Below, in pieces: positions 10,532-22,692 of a DNA stretch of 64,000 nucleotides. The position numbers and the translations under genes were made by a program. Within the stretch, counting starts at the first letter, position 1; each line of letters opens with the position of its first letter. Source of the DNA: Pseudisothecium myosuroides (Eukaryota > Streptophyta > Bryopsida > Hypnales > Lembophyllaceae); contig OX637293.1 in assembly GCA_951799445.1 (NCBI GenBank), positions 18,166,001-18,230,000 on the forward strand, in the 5' to 3' direction. The notes beneath the pieces were generated by a model that ran no database searches, was not told the DNA's origin, and saw only the letters and a list, made by a program, of their open reading frames with translations.

Positions 10532-12413
10532 ACATATCTTGTATTGTATAATTAGATTTAGTAGGAAGATTTAGTTGTATTGGATGTAATAGTAATCTAG
10601 AGAACTTTCATTTTTGCTAGAAATTCAATTGCATCGTACACTTGCATGATGTATTGGGAGTAGAGAAGGTGAATTAGTCTAAGACAATTTATAACGTGAC
10701 CTCATGATTAATGAAGTTGTGTAGTGGAATTGATCTAGATCTTTTCTTTGGATAATAGTGGTTTGGAGTTTGAAGTTAGGATTTGTTTCCATGTTCACAT
10801 TTAGCCACACATTTCCACATTGATTATCAATGCACGGATCTTATGTTTAATAGAACTTTTATCATCAAATTTTTTAAGGAACTTCATTGCATTTATTGTT
10901 GATTTTATCCTCACAAGACTCTAATTTGCAACATTGGTTATCCTAGAATTGATAGCCTTGTGATTGGTTTTGTTTGATATTTGCATGATTGACATTGTTT
11001 ATGACCATCTCTTCATTAGTTGAGAAAACATTCTCAAGCAATCTTTGAACAATGTGAAGTCATCATTATGTTCTGAAAATTTGAACAATCAATAAATGTG
11101 TCACTTTTCAAACACTTGTTGGAGTCCAAGGTCATCATTTGTGTTTAAATATTTGAAGATAGAATGCGGACACCAAAGTTACAATTTACGACCCAACCAT
11201 CAAAAAGAAATATATGGACCAAAATAGTCATTTGAATGAAGTCTTCTAAACTGTCACACAAAGAAATGTTGGTCGACTTCTAGTAGAAGTGGGCAATTCA
11301 TCATCCAAATATCATTCGAAATCAAATTCCAAATTTGTTCAAATTTACTATTCATAATATGTGACTTCAAGAAATGTCAAAAGTCTTTGTGAACAATACA
11401 AGATAAAGATTGCTAGGAGCCAATACAATTTTCAGTGGATGGTAGTAGGTTTGTTTATTATTGGTTCTAAAAATTCATATTTAACTAATTATGGATACCT
11501 AGACAAATTATGGACAAATCCACTTATTTATTGACCCAAAAATAAGTCCCAAAGCAATTTGAAAAAAATTCAAATGCAAAATTTGAAAAGGAAAAAATAC
11601 AAAATACACTTGCATAATTTCAAACCTAATTGTGTAAAACCAAATATTGACTGCCCCGCCAACACACTTACAAGCATTGACTTCAAAATAATCCATATCC
11701 ATAATAAATAAGCGGAAGTAAATGTAATGTACAACAATCTAATAGAAATAACAAAGTTGGAGCTGATAAGTGGTTTAGACAATATCGACAAATAAGTGGA
11801 AGCCGAAATATAAAGAATAAAAATGAACCCAATTGAATATAAGTGACCACACAAGAAATCAACATAGCATTTTGAGAATGTAATACCATTGGTATTTTCT
11901 TATTTACCAATAGAATGTCTAAGCCCCAAGTCAATATGGCCGCAGATGAATAAGTGAAAATCAAATGTAAGCGAAAACCATTACTGCCTATCCAAATGAT
12001 AGCAAGCTATATATTGTCTAGCAGCTGACAATTAATGAAATTGATAATCAGATTTGCGCATGCCTAGTCTTAAGTTGATATCATCACATTCTGAACCACA
12101 ATGAAACGCGACTCAACAATAAATTACAAATATGCCATATTAAGCAAAGTGATCAAAATGATGCTACTCCAAAACCCTCAAAAATGATTGAAAAACTATG
12201 TATCGGTTGGTAGTTGATAGTAGAATTTGAAAAAGTAGGTGGCCTATCAACTGCTAGCTAATACTTTGATAGCCAACCTTCAGACAACAAAATTTACTAT
12301 GAGCTAACAACCGACAACCACTTCAAACTTGTTGCTTGAACTTTCTCCATCAACATCAACATCTCATTCACCAATGGCGCTAAATTCCTTGAAACAATTT
12401 TTAATAAATCTTT
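10532..12413. other. 3' flank of kinase A, no gene seen
   Basis: AT-rich sequence that aligns with 25468-28491 in B, which is longer there because of the 26423-27606 segment. The short frames on the minus strand at 11508-11964 are repeated identically in C only because the DNA is nearly identical. They show no domain, so they are not called as genes. Confidence 0.5.
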
Positions 12414-14573
12414 GTACAAAGAGATATGGAATTTAGCATCTAATCCAAGTTGTGTCATATTTTTTGAACCTTTGTGGAATTAATTAGTTACCATTTTTGA
12501 AGTTAAAACGCAGAAGTCACTAAAAGCGTCCACCTCCTAAAATGTGTAAATTGAAGAAAGCTAGATGTATCTTTGTGTCATGATTGCTTTTGGAGAACAG
12601 TAGCTTTTAGAGCAGACCTTACATGACTTTTTGGTTGAGTTTATGTGGGTTGAATGGACCATCATAAAAGGGGCTTCGTTGGTGGCACAAGGGGCAAGTA
12701 AAGGAGGCCTCATTTAGCCTTGGCTTTGCTGGATATCTCACTATACTTGGAGCCACTTCTATTTTTAGTTTTTAGTCCATGGTGTATATGTGACTACTCC
12801 CCTTCAATCTTCCTAATTGTGACAAGTATTGAGCTACAACTCAAAATAGGTGTGGATTGGTGCATGTGGTGTAATTATCAACACTGCTAAAGTAACTACA
12901 TCTAAAATCTTAAAACAAATAAAATTAAGCATGGTTCCTAGTATTATATTACATTTTTCTTTTGGGTTCTTGTTGGTAGTCAAAAGGGCACTCTAGGACA
13001 CCCTACTTGACTCTGGCCGGGCTGCTCTTCTAAAGACCCAAAGAGCTGCCCATCATTGTCTACAACAATTGAATAGAATTTGGTCCAACTTTGACAAAAT
13101 TTGACTCCACTCCCCTATGCTTGCTAGAAGAGATGGAGACCTAGTTAGATGGATTAAGGAGGGCCCCCCTCCTTGTTTATTCTTCTAGCCTGCTCTGTCT
13201 TTTTCTTTGTGTTTGCTCTAATTCTCTTAATTTGTCCAGCCGTCATTCTTGGTTAATTCTCTAGTTCATTTTTTAATGCAATGGTTTGCCATCTGTTTTT
13301 TTTTCTAAACAAAATAAACAAGGGGATTCTTGATTCTTTTAGAAATCAATGTATTTTTTGGACACTCTACAAATAAACTACGAATTTTCAAATTGCTGAA
13401 AATAGGATTTAGGGCAACCAGCCCTAGACTTTCATGAATAGTGGAAGTATATTTTAGGCAAGAATCTAGACCGTGTGGCTTTAGAAAGCGGTTGAAATTA
13501 GGTGTAGTGACCGTACTTGCACATTGGAGATAGATACATATTCATTACCATGAGCGGTATGTCTGTGATGGCGTAGTTTATAGAGAGTCCAGACTGCACT
13601 ATGTGGTATGCACGCAATGAATTGGTGCACAACAACTTAGATTTTGTGTGTTTGTGCGCTGTGGAGTACATGACCAACAACCATTCAACGTGCATTCCTT
13701 TAGACAAAGGTTCTATTTTTTAGTGTGCATTCTCAAAGGGAAAGGTACACTTGTGGTATAAAAAGTGTATTGATGTATCCAAGAATGCAGTGCATTCCCA
13801 TTCCTGCGGTCTGTAGGGCTGTGACTACGCGAGGACGAAAATTGCATTTGAAGTGCAGCTCAATACCATGCTAAATGATTCCAACTCATTAGCTCTATCA
13901 TAATGTTAATGCAAGAGAGTTTTGCTGTCGTGGCATGTTTTGATTGGTTAAAGGGAGGCAGATTGAGTCACAGATAATGCTCATTGCTTCCCTTGTGCAA
14001 ATTTTCAACAAGGTGTGTATGAAGTAGAAATTTCATTGGTTTGGCAGTGAGAGGAATTTGAGACCAATTTCTACTACTACCAACCGGTATTAACTTAGTG
14101 AGTGCAGATCCACCTAGCATAATCTAAATGCATGAGACTTTTGTAATTGTGGTACATTTTGACTAGTTAAGCAATCAAAGAAGTCAAATGGCTCAATTCT
14201 CTTACATTGTCATTATGTCCGTTAATTGCAATGTAGGCAAAGTCATCAAAAATAATTGTAGGTCCATACCAACATCCGTGCTCGAGGCTCGGTAGGTTGT
14301 AATTGACGATTATTTTTTGATAATTTGGCCTGCTTTGCTAATACCTAGTCCATTGGGCTACCTTGCAGTATGACTCACTTTGTGATTGACTACCACTAGC
14401 AGCCCCATCAATTGAAGGTCCATCACCCAAGTTGGTCATATATGGCTACCGGGCATTGATTTCAAGAACAAATGTAGCCGTTGTCTTGCATTTCTTACAC
14501 GGTAGCCAAACGATAATGTGGTAGAAACTCCTCGCACGTGAACTTTCAAATCTCAATTAAATTTTTTATAGTT
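12414..14573. other. Tail segment found only in A and C; possible retroelement relic at 12997-13188
   Basis: The sequence leaves homology with B at about 12,414. Positions 12997-13188 (plus) read as DSGRAALLKTQRAAHHCLQQ, a few residues, then an in-frame TGA, then MLARRDGDLVRWIKEGPPPC, followed by T-rich sequence. This is suggestive of decayed coding DNA, perhaps the 3' end of a LINE, but that is a guess. The rest is AT-rich with no recognised feature. Confidence 0.3.
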
Positions 14574-15236
14574 TTAACCCCTATATGCCCGAGGCACCAA
14601 ATGTTGGTATCAACAATACGTTCAAGTTAAATAAGACCTAACCAACTTGCTATTCTTAATAGTTTATATTTTTGAGGAAATCTTTTTGAAGTCTAGTTTT
14701 AGCATCAAAAATCTGATGTTGAAAATGATTGATTATGATTTTTCTAGTCAAGATTTTGTGCATGGGTGTCCATTGCAATCTTGACTTTACGTAGTGTTAA
14801 GCGCTTTTGGAAATTAGCCTCAAATACACTAGATCTTGGAGAAAAAATCACATTAAAAATTCATTGAAAAAAAATTGTAGAGCAGATTTTGAGAAGCCAT
14901 AAATTGATTGGGGTTATGCATGTGAGGCCCTTTATTTTCATATTTTCTTTACGACCAACTTTTTAGATTTGACATCTGAAAAAAAGATTGACAGACCTCA
15001 AATCACTTTTGCAGCTTTAACACCTTCATGATTAAACATTATAATATTTCAATCCATAAGTGACATTGTTGTGTTTTCTTTTCCTATGTCATCTCTAACA
15101 TGTCTAGTTTGAATTTGTATGGTTACAATTCATAAAAAATTGATAAAACTTATCAAAATGTTGGCTTTCTGTTCAATGTAGAGCAAATTCTTAAAAGCTC
15201 AAAATTGAAGGCCTTGGGCATTATTTTAGGGGTTAA
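14574..15236. mobile_element. TTAA-bounded inverted-repeat element (copy 2, opposite orientation)
   Basis: Homologous over its length to the reverse complement of 2548-3208. It is bounded by TTAA at 14574-14577 and 15233-15236, with inner ends CCCCTATATGCCCGAGG and, reverse-complemented, CCCCTAAAATAATGCCC. Internal divergence from copy 1 is high, so these are separate old insertions of one family. No transposase frame is seen. Confidence 0.55.
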
Positions 15237-15616
15237 TCCATTACATCTTTCTCCACCGATCCTAGCCGATTGTTCAGTAGTGTGGCGAGCCTGTGACCAA
15301 CATCGTTGCAACTATCCATCCTACAAAACAGAAAACTATCAGCCCTTATAAAGATAAAATGCGAAGTCAAATGAGGGAGTGGAAACTTTGTGCAGTTTAG
15401 AACCACAACAATACTGTAACTCTAAAATCAATTGCTGTTGTGTACCCAAATTACAAGCCTTAAGAAGTCAATTAGTTGCCAAGTTCATCAATGTGGAACC
15501 CTCATTCCATGGCTTTGGACAAAATAATGTTTCTTTTTTCTTTTTTCTTCTTAAGCTACGGATGAAAATTTCACTTCATGCTAGAGCATTCCCTATTGAA
15601 AGCTGGAAATCAACGG
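15237..15616. other. Spacer, no feature seen
   Basis: AT-rich DNA. The 90-codon frame at 15379-15651 runs into the neighbouring MITE and has no recognisable domain, so it is not called as a gene. Confidence 0.4.
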
Positions 15617-15853
15617 TGCTAGTATGTGAGCCCAAGAATGCGAGCTCGTGAGCATTGAGCCTACAATATAGGTACCTATAATATAGATACAATACACTAT
15701 AGAAGGTGTATGTATCATAAACACCTATAATATGGATATTTGTAACATATATATCCTATAATCATAGACGGTTTCTATAGTATATACACCTATAACATAG
15801 GTGTGTAGTATTCTAGGCTCATGGGCTCACACTCCTATGCTCACATAATAGCA
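15617..15853 (+). mobile_element. Foldback MITE, TGCTAGTATGTGAGC ends
   Basis: The left end is TGCTAGTATGTGAGC, and the right end reverse-complements to TGCTATTATGTGAGC. The interior is dense in self-complementary TATA-type words such as ggtacctataatatag. An inverted copy of the whole element lies at 17647-17880. Confidence 0.55.
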
Positions 15854-17409
15854 ACCCTTAGCTGGAAATCAAAGCTAACCAATATGCAAGTTTGACCGAC
15901 TGGGGGCTATTACCCCCCGAGTACGCAACTCCCATATTATATGGCCCTAATTATAATTACTTATGATTCATTTTAATCCAATCTCAAGGTTTATAATTTG
16001 TTTTAATGTAGAAAAATTCTCTTAGCCCTTTAACAAAGAATCCAAAAATGTACTTATATATATGAAATGATTATTTTTTGAGGACAATAATAGCATTAAA
16101 AACCTAATTATAATTTTTTTTTCATACATATTAGAAAAAACTCACAATTTATATGAAGAATTGAAACACCTATGCATAGTTTTTAAAATTTTAGACAAGA
16201 AGTTGTCTCCAATTAAAATTAAGTTTTTATTAAAAAGCCCAAAAAATTGGATAGCTTGTCCCATGATATATGTATTAGACTAAATTGATATTCTACAGTT
16301 GATATTCTAGTTTCTTATTTTTTTTAGAAAATGATATATTCAACATTTGACAAATGTATGAACACTACTAGTTTGAATTTCATTTTTTATTCACATAAAT
16401 CTATTTCTTTTGAAAAAGAATTTGAAAACTTTGGCAACCACTCCAAATATTGTTTTCCGTAATCAAGCATTGAATGTATAGTATTCATAATGAAATTGGT
16501 CATAAACAAAAATTGTTATTAAACAATCAAGGAATTTCGTTGGATGATTGAAAAGTTTCCAGAAAGAAACAACGTCTTGTAGCAATTTACATCTAAAATA
16601 TAGACAATGAAGCACTTAGAAATTAAGGATTAAACCCTATAGTTCTAAAGAGCCCACTTTGGGCATTTTGAGAACTTAGGTAGGTTTTTTTGAATTCCAA
16701 TTTTTGAATTTGGGTTGAAATTTGTAGGATAGCTTCTAATCATCATGCTCTACATATAAAGGTTTGTTTTATATCATTCCAAAAAACATTGTCAAAGTTA
16801 TAAAGACCTTTGTGATTTCATTGTCAAAGCAGACATCTAAAAATACACATGTTTCTAAAATTAAAAAATTTCATTTGATTGTATTGAGGGTCACCTATAC
16901 TAATAAAATTATACCATCAAATTTTGACAAATGAGATGAAAGTTATGAGGACTTTTGTTTTACGGGCAATGAGGGAAAAAAACTTAGTTTCATCTTATGA
17001 GTCTTTCTTTGAACTCAATTAGAAGAATTTTCAAATAACTAAAAAGAACATTGATATGTGTTGTTTACTAAATTTTTTTACCACTAGGATTATCAAATCT
17101 TAATTTCATTCCAAAATCATTTGTCATTTAGGTTTATCTTTCATCATTATCACCTTCCATGTAATAATCTATTTTAAGAAGAATAAGAGATTTTTTTTCA
17201 TTAAATTATTTTTTCACATGCTTTCAACCTAATTTCCAACATAGACTAAAATGCACAAGAAATGGGGCACAAATGTTTTTTGTCCTAAAAATATTGAAAG
17301 ATAAAATTTCACCTTTGGAAGGGATAGAAAAACCTAGTTAAAAAATATTACACATTATAATCTGGCACTCTTAAATTTTGGGAAGACATACTTGAATAAG
17401 TCAACGATA
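15854..17409. other. AT-rich spacer over the A/B junction, no gene seen
   Basis: From 16404 the sequence restarts the order seen at position 1 of the window. There are only short random frames and homopolymer runs. Confidence 0.5.
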
Positions 17410-17640
17410 CTAGCGCGTGAGCGCAGAGACATAAACCTACAAGCTTTGAACCTAGTTGTAGGCATGTACCTACAACCATTTGAAGGTGTTTAAAGCATAT
17501 ATGCCTATAACATAGGTACACTATAATATAGAAAGAGTATAACGTAGGTACCTATAAAATGGACACCTATAACTACAAAAAGTAGCTATAATATTACCTC
17601 CTAGGCTCATGGGCTCATAGATTCTCTGCTCACATGCGAG
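17410..17640 (+). mobile_element. Foldback MITE, CTAGCGCGTGAGC ends (copy in B)
   Basis: The left end is CTAGCGCGTGAGC and the right end reverse-complements to CTCGCATGTGAGC. It is orthologous to the element at 1038-1250 in A by position and interior words. Confidence 0.5.
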
Positions 17641-17646
17641 GATTGG

Positions 17647-17880
17647 TATTATGTGAGCATAGGAGTGTGAGCCCATGAGCCTAAAATACTACACACCTAT
17701 GTTATAGGTGTATATACTATAAAAACCGTCTATGATAATAGGATATATATGTTACAAATATCTGTATTATAGGTATTTATGATACATACACCTTCTATAG
17801 TGTATTGTATCTATATTATAGGTACCTATATTGTAGGCTCAATGCTCACAAGCTCGCATTCTTGGGCTCACATACTAGCA
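17647..17880 (-). mobile_element. Foldback MITE, inverted copy of 15617-15853
   Basis: Its reverse complement matches 15617-15853 closely along the full length. It sits six bases after the 17410-17640 element. Together with 15617-15853 it makes 235-bp inverted arms about 1.8 kb apart. Confidence 0.55.
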
Positions 17881-18849
17881 CTGTTGTGGCCTTGCTTTGC
17901 TTGTGAGTATGTTGAAGCTTGTTTTGGCCTCTAAACATCAAAGAACTTTAGGAGTTAAAGGCCAAGGTTCAATAGTTATGTTACTTGTGGACATATAGAC
18001 AAAAATTTCAAAATAAAAGAGATGGAGGGTTGAATATTTCATGTTAGTGTTAATACATATATTTGACTTTCTAGAAAAAGATTCAATCCTATTAGTCACT
18101 TTTAATTCCCATCAATTTGCATTGCCATTTCAATGTGTTTTTGTTTACAAGCATGATTTTTGAGGCAATGATTTTTTTGGTTTCTCAACATTCTTCCACT
18201 AGGCTCTATTTCACTTGTCCAATATTCAAATCCAAATTTTATTGTGTCTATTTCTAGAGGTATTGTCTCTACACCTCCAAAAATAGTAATCACATGATCT
18301 GCTTTTATACCAATCAAAAGATAGAAATACATTTAGAGAGTCATTTCAAGTGTTGCATTGATGATGTTGTGAGTGATACACCCTATAAAGCAATTTGCCG
18401 TGTGCAACGCACATTGTGGTGTGCCCATCAAGCTATGCCTTAATCTTGGCTTGTTTTCACATCAAAGGGGAAGCTTAGAACAAAATGGAAAACCCAAGAC
18501 AATCAACAAAACTTTTGGAATACCGTAGCCAATACTGTATCCAATAGTGATGAAGATCAATAATCGGAAGAAGACAATGCTTTTTATTGATTACAGGTTT
18601 ACATTTAGAGTGTCCCTCCAAACCTCTAGACCTTTGTAGAGAGTAGGCAAATGAACTCACATGACCAAGGACACCAGAAGGGGGCAGTCACGGCCTCAGC
18701 TTGTTGCTCTCGGCACTTCCTTTCAGTTGAAAAACAACACCAAGAGAATCAATTCAGCTTGCAAGGTCCACATCAGTCTGGCGGGTGACATGAGCAAATA
18801 TGCAGAAAAGTTACGCGACTAACACGATTCTGAAGTAACAAAATCAAGA
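17881..18849. other. AT-rich spacer upstream of LRR fragment B, no gene seen
   Basis: Contains the sites that are uninterrupted in B but carry elements in A (near 18,472 and 18,590). The short minus-strand frames 18102-18332 and 18475-18660 recur in D but show no domain. Confidence 0.5.
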
Positions 18850-19478
18850 ATGTGGAAGGAGGAAAAGAGCTTTGCTGAGTTTGCCCCAGTTTGCAATGGT
18901 GTGTCTGCTCCTCTTTTTCATGAGCGTCTCAGTTGGGGCGACTCCTGAGGAAGGGAACTACGCTGATTTGATAAAATCCTGTCTTCGGTTTGCTCTTTTT
19001 CTTTAGTTTTCACAACAGGTTACTTTACGAGGAAACCGAACTCATATTTGTGTCTTGTCTTGATTGAATTCTTCAGGGCCTGTTCTCTTGAATTGGAGAA
19101 ACAATATGATCCATTCAGAAGGGGAGCTGACGATGCTGGCTCGTTTGACCCCTGCGGGAGTGAAGCCAAGTAATTTCGTGTTTCATGCGACAACAGAGGA
19201 TATGTTCAACGATTGTGAGACCTCGTTTTCAAACCCCTAAACAAATGAATAGATCAAATGAATAAATTTCAGAAACGTCAATTTTAATTGCACTTGCATA
19301 TCTATTGACAAAGACGAGCAAACATGGTGCATGGACGACAGGCAGTTTAATGGACTTCATCAATGTTCTCTTGCTCATTTGTGACTCACTGGTGTTTCCG
19401 TTTCAAAGATCTGGACAGTTTGGGATTATCAGGGACATTGGCAGCTGAACTAGGACTGTTCTCAAAGCTTAAAACTCT
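18850..19478 (+). pseudogene. LRR receptor-kinase 5' fragment, copy B
   Basis: Exon 1 keeps an open signal peptide from ATG 18896 (MVCLLLFFMSVSVGATPEEG), but its donor is changed from GGTAAC in A to GGGAAC. Exon 2 starts near 19077 with LLNWRNN and retains DPCG, but is frameshifted by a small deletion where A reads GELASWD. Exon 3 (to 19478) encodes LSGTLAAELGLFSKLKTL and ends at GTGAGT. Its acceptor reads CAAAG instead of CAGAG. No downstream LRR, transmembrane or kinase exons exist. Confidence 0.7.
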
Positions 19479-20810
19479 GTGAGTGATCTTTCTTGAGTCT
19501 TAATCATATACCCCCGAGATTGGAACTAATTGCTGAAATTGTTCTCGTTCAATTTTATACTCCATGGATATTCTCTATCAAGCCCGCAGCCAAACACTGT
19601 ATGTAAATGGTGTCTAACAAGACTGGGAATGAGGCGAGGGGTTTCCTTTTCTGTCAAAGCTCTGACTTCGAGTATTCAATGTGAAATCGATGCTCCCTTC
19701 AGCAAAATATTAGGCCAAATTAAATTGTACATGAACATGATGAGAAGAATTTTGCACTATTGTGGCAGGAGTCTGCACAACAACTCCTTTGGCAGAACTA
19801 TACCTCAAGAGAACGTTCCGTTGGTTTCTGTAATAGCGTCTGATATAGTCTTTGCATATTGTTTTTCTCTGGCCAAAATCAAAAACAAAACGCAGTACGT
19901 CAAATTATCGTGTGGTCCTAATTAATAGATAGATCTTACAGCCAAGCAGCTGCAACCATACACAATTCTGGTCCATACAAGCTACAGAAAATGAAAAAAG
20001 CAAGAAAGTAAGCACATGCGTATCTCTGCAAATGACCAACTGAAACTGACGTTCAAACCCATGCTCTAACAAAAAAAAAAACCCACGTAACCAACCGATA
20101 TTGCTTCAACAGACTAGGATACACTTCCCGCAACCACCTCTTGCCTCGCCTGGCCCAAGAACACGGAACCAAACGCAAGGGCGACAACAAGCTCCGCCAT
20201 TCCGTTCACATATCGGTGCTGTGGGTGCCGACGACGTGAAGATTAAACACTCCACACTCAGCGTTGGCCCACCAATAACCTAAATCCGCACGAAAACCCT
20301 ACCTAAATGACCGAATTCCAAGAAAAAGAAGAAACCCTTCCGCAAGACGCTAGAGTTCACAAATACAGAGCTCCACTGTGCGATATATCCAATTCAAAAG
20401 CTTCACTGGCAATCACACGATCGGTACATGGGGAACTTGACCCAACTGCACAACAACATAACATCAATTCAACATTAAAAGACCTTCAATTTCTCCGTCA
20501 GATTCTAATCTCAACGTTGGCAAGCATCATATGCTTGAGAATGATCCACTAGACAGAACGACTCTAAGGAAGGATACAGACAACCAGCAACCACATAATG
20601 CAGTGAAACAACAAAGCGTATGCTTAGAATAGCAAAGCCTGGCCATAGAAGAGGACAGAAGGAAAACTCGAATTCAATGGTCCACAGTGGGACAGTGATA
20701 TTATAGAGGAAGTTTCGATCTACAGTATCACAACTGAATGGACCAAAACTGTAGGTTCAAGAATGGTAGGCTAGCGTGATCAAACGGTTCGTGTGTAAGA
20801 CCAACACAAA
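19479..20810. other. Gene-like spacer without an assignable gene (B)
   Basis: Equivalent of 5083-6400 in A, with shared frames broken by indels. It lacks about 40 bp present in A near 6000. No gene or TE end is recognised. Confidence 0.45.
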
Positions 20811-21125
20811 ATTCCAGCAAAATCGAGCTCACAGGTCCATATCCCACAATGGAACAGAAAAAAAAACTCCACCGACAATCCTCTTCATACAAAAGCAATG
20901 CAACTCTTTTTTAGAAGACTGAAAGCAAATGCAAATCTACACCAAGACAAGTGGCCCAAGCTGGAATGTTCAATGCGACAGAGTGATTTATAAAACCACG
21001 GAGTGAATTGTCCTCCTATGATCAGCCTTCTCCTTTCTTCAGCTATTACAAAGTCCCATTACAAAACACAAGATGGTGACCTGGAGCACTTGGAAGGTGC
21101 CCTCAACAGCTTGGATACGGGGTGA
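20811..21125 (+). repeat. Direct repeat, left copy, flanking the RWD fragment (B)
   Basis: Aligns with 22342-22692: both run from 'attccagc' through 'ctcctatgatcagcc' to 'ttggatacggggtgac', with substitutions and small indels. Half-unit A has one such block (about 6455-6765), so B gained a duplication of this block. Confidence 0.65.
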
Positions 21126-21283
21126 CCTGGATGTTCTTCACACCAACCTTCAGGGTCTGAGATGAGATATCCTCCCTTCTTCTTTTCTAACTCTCTTAAT
21201 TGTCCGACAGTCAGCATTGCAATCTCGGAGATGCAATCGACCAGGCTTGACAACAACCAAGTCATTCCCATTTCAAACCCCAC
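21120..21283 (-). pseudogene. Unassigned conserved minus-strand coding fragment, copy B
   Basis: Encodes GFEMGMTWLLSSLVDC, then QLRELEKKKGGYLISDPEGW, then CEEHPG, like 37718-38080 in C. It breaks off before the EKWEG part. The family is not recognised. Confidence 0.4.
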
Positions 21284-21627
21284 AAGCCTTTAACAATTGA
21301 GGAAAACTTGAAAGGCCAACAATCACAAACCCTAATCAGGACAGCCTATTTGGTCTATCCAACTTTATCACTCAACTCCATTGGATTTGTGATTTCTGAG
21401 GGTCAAAGGAGAGCACCTGGCAGTCTTCGTCTACAGGGTTTGCAAAGCATAGGAAGAAACCAAGAGTACATCGAAATTCGTCCTCTAGGACTTCTATAGA
21501 ACGTACTAGCCAGTAGTTGCAAGCAGTAGGCAAGAATTGGCAGGCTCAAATTGGATTCAATGTTCAATTAAGGTGCAGCTAGCTTCCTGAATGAAGCAAA
21601 ACTGATTGAAAAGGGAGATTACATTAC

Positions 21628-22255
21628 CTGATCAACAACGATTGGTTTGAAGCGATAGAAATGAGGAAGTTTCTCCTTCAACCACTCCACCAGGTGATAG
21701 CACATGCTCTCACCTTTTTGTTCCTCTGCCTAGAAAATTCAAGTACAGGCTCTGTTACCAAAACTGGCAATCTCCTCTGCTGGCAACAAAGTAATACGAG
21801 AAGTATGCATACAACATAATACTAGCCCCTAAAGGACCAAGGACTCATGGTTTGAAATCACCGGTTCAATTGATCATACTATAAAGATAATAGAATTCAA
21901 AGGGGACAAATTTTATCACACTAGAATCAATGAAGAACATTGCAGGTATTGATTCAAAAAAAAAAAGAGAGAATAAGCTAGCACGCACCTGAGCTTGAAG
22001 ACCTTCCAAAACGGCAGCCTTGACGACCTCGGGGTATTTGCTGTTATTTATATATTACTAAGATCAAACTTAGGGATCACATCGAGTAGCCTTGCGGCAG
22101 TAGAAACTCAAGGAAGAGTGCAGGGGCAGCATTAGAACCGCCTTCCTCGTCTACATCGAGAACGATTCTAACTTGGAAGCTGTTCTCACGAATCTTACTG
22201 CAGCTATCGTAGTAAATAGCCTGTAAGACAATTCCTCCTCTATCACCTCCTCCAT
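21628..22255 (-). pseudogene. RWD-domain protein gene fragment, copy B
   Basis: Minus-strand fragment starting at ATG 22255-22253 (MEEVIEEE), continuing as LQAIYYDSC, FQVRIVLDVDEEGG, PALFLEFLLPQGYS, DVIPKFDLSNI, then SKYPEVVKAAVLEGLQAQ up to a GTGCGT donor near 21987, and a second exon 21729-21628 with ESMCYHLVEWLKEKLPHFYR and KPIVVDQ before GTAATG. The order, with a GYP..P-like motif followed by a helical C-terminal part, matches RWD domains as in RWDD4/GCN2-type proteins. Three frame breaks are visible: after MEEVIEEE, at GYS|DVI, and at NI|NNSKYP. A real RWD gene would act in protein interaction or translation control, but this copy cannot make a full domain. It is absent from A and C. Confidence 0.65.
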
Positions 22256-22341
22256 TGCCAAAATAGAAGTGCACACTCAAAACCTCTCCATAAACTTGTT
22301 CACCTTTGCAAATTCTCGGTCCGCATGTACGAATAATCCTA

Positions 22342-22692
22342 AATTCCAGCGAAACTCAACTCACAGGTCATATCCGACAATGGAACTGAAATAAAAAAAG
22401 CAATCCTCCTACAATCCCCTTCATAAACAAGCCAATGCAACTCTTTCTGTAGAAAACTGAAAGCAAAAGCAAATCTACACCAAGAAAAGTGGCTCGAGCT
22501 GGAATGTTCAATGCGACAGAGTGATTTGTAAAACCACCCGCTCGGCCATAAACAACGAAATGAGTTGTGCTCCTATGATCAGCCTTCTCCTTTCTTCTCC
22601 TTTCATCAGCCATCACAAAGTCCCATTACAGAACACAAGATGGTGAGCTGGAGCACTTGGGAGGTGCCTTCAACAGCTTGGATACGGGGTGA
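22342..22692 (+). repeat. Direct repeat, right copy, flanking the RWD fragment (B)
   Basis: Second copy of the block at 20811-21125. The 1.2 kb between them holds the unassigned fragment and the RWD fragment, so the pair probably marks the segment that was captured or duplicated. Confidence 0.65.

Larger units (their letters stand above)
1..16403 (+). repeat. Half-unit A of the tandem array (left end cut by window)
   Basis: The first bases align with positions 16404, 32482, 47077 and 63181, which sets the half-unit phase (the true boundary is arbitrary). It contains an LRR fragment, an unassigned gene-like zone, kinase gene A and a tail. It pairs with half-unit C at an offset near 30,673 bp from about 10 kb onward, with nearly identical sequence. 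Before about 10 kb the two differ by many substitutions and indels, and A carries extra elements at 1856-3305 and 3423-4004. Confidence 0.85.

Noticed and set aside
11508..11964. Hydrophobic minus-strand frames, repeated at 42181-42637
   Set aside because: AT-rich DNA gives Ile/Leu/Phe-rich translations. The aligned B/D region does not keep the same frames.
15379..15651. 90-codon frame repeated in C (46052-46324)
   Set aside because: Identical only because the DNA is nearly identical. It runs into a MITE and has no recognisable protein features.
15900..15930. GGGGG...CCCCCCGAGTA hairpin resembling the end of the hAT-like MITE
   Set aside because: Too short to prove an element. No target duplication or second end was found, so it may only be a chance hairpin or an excision trace.
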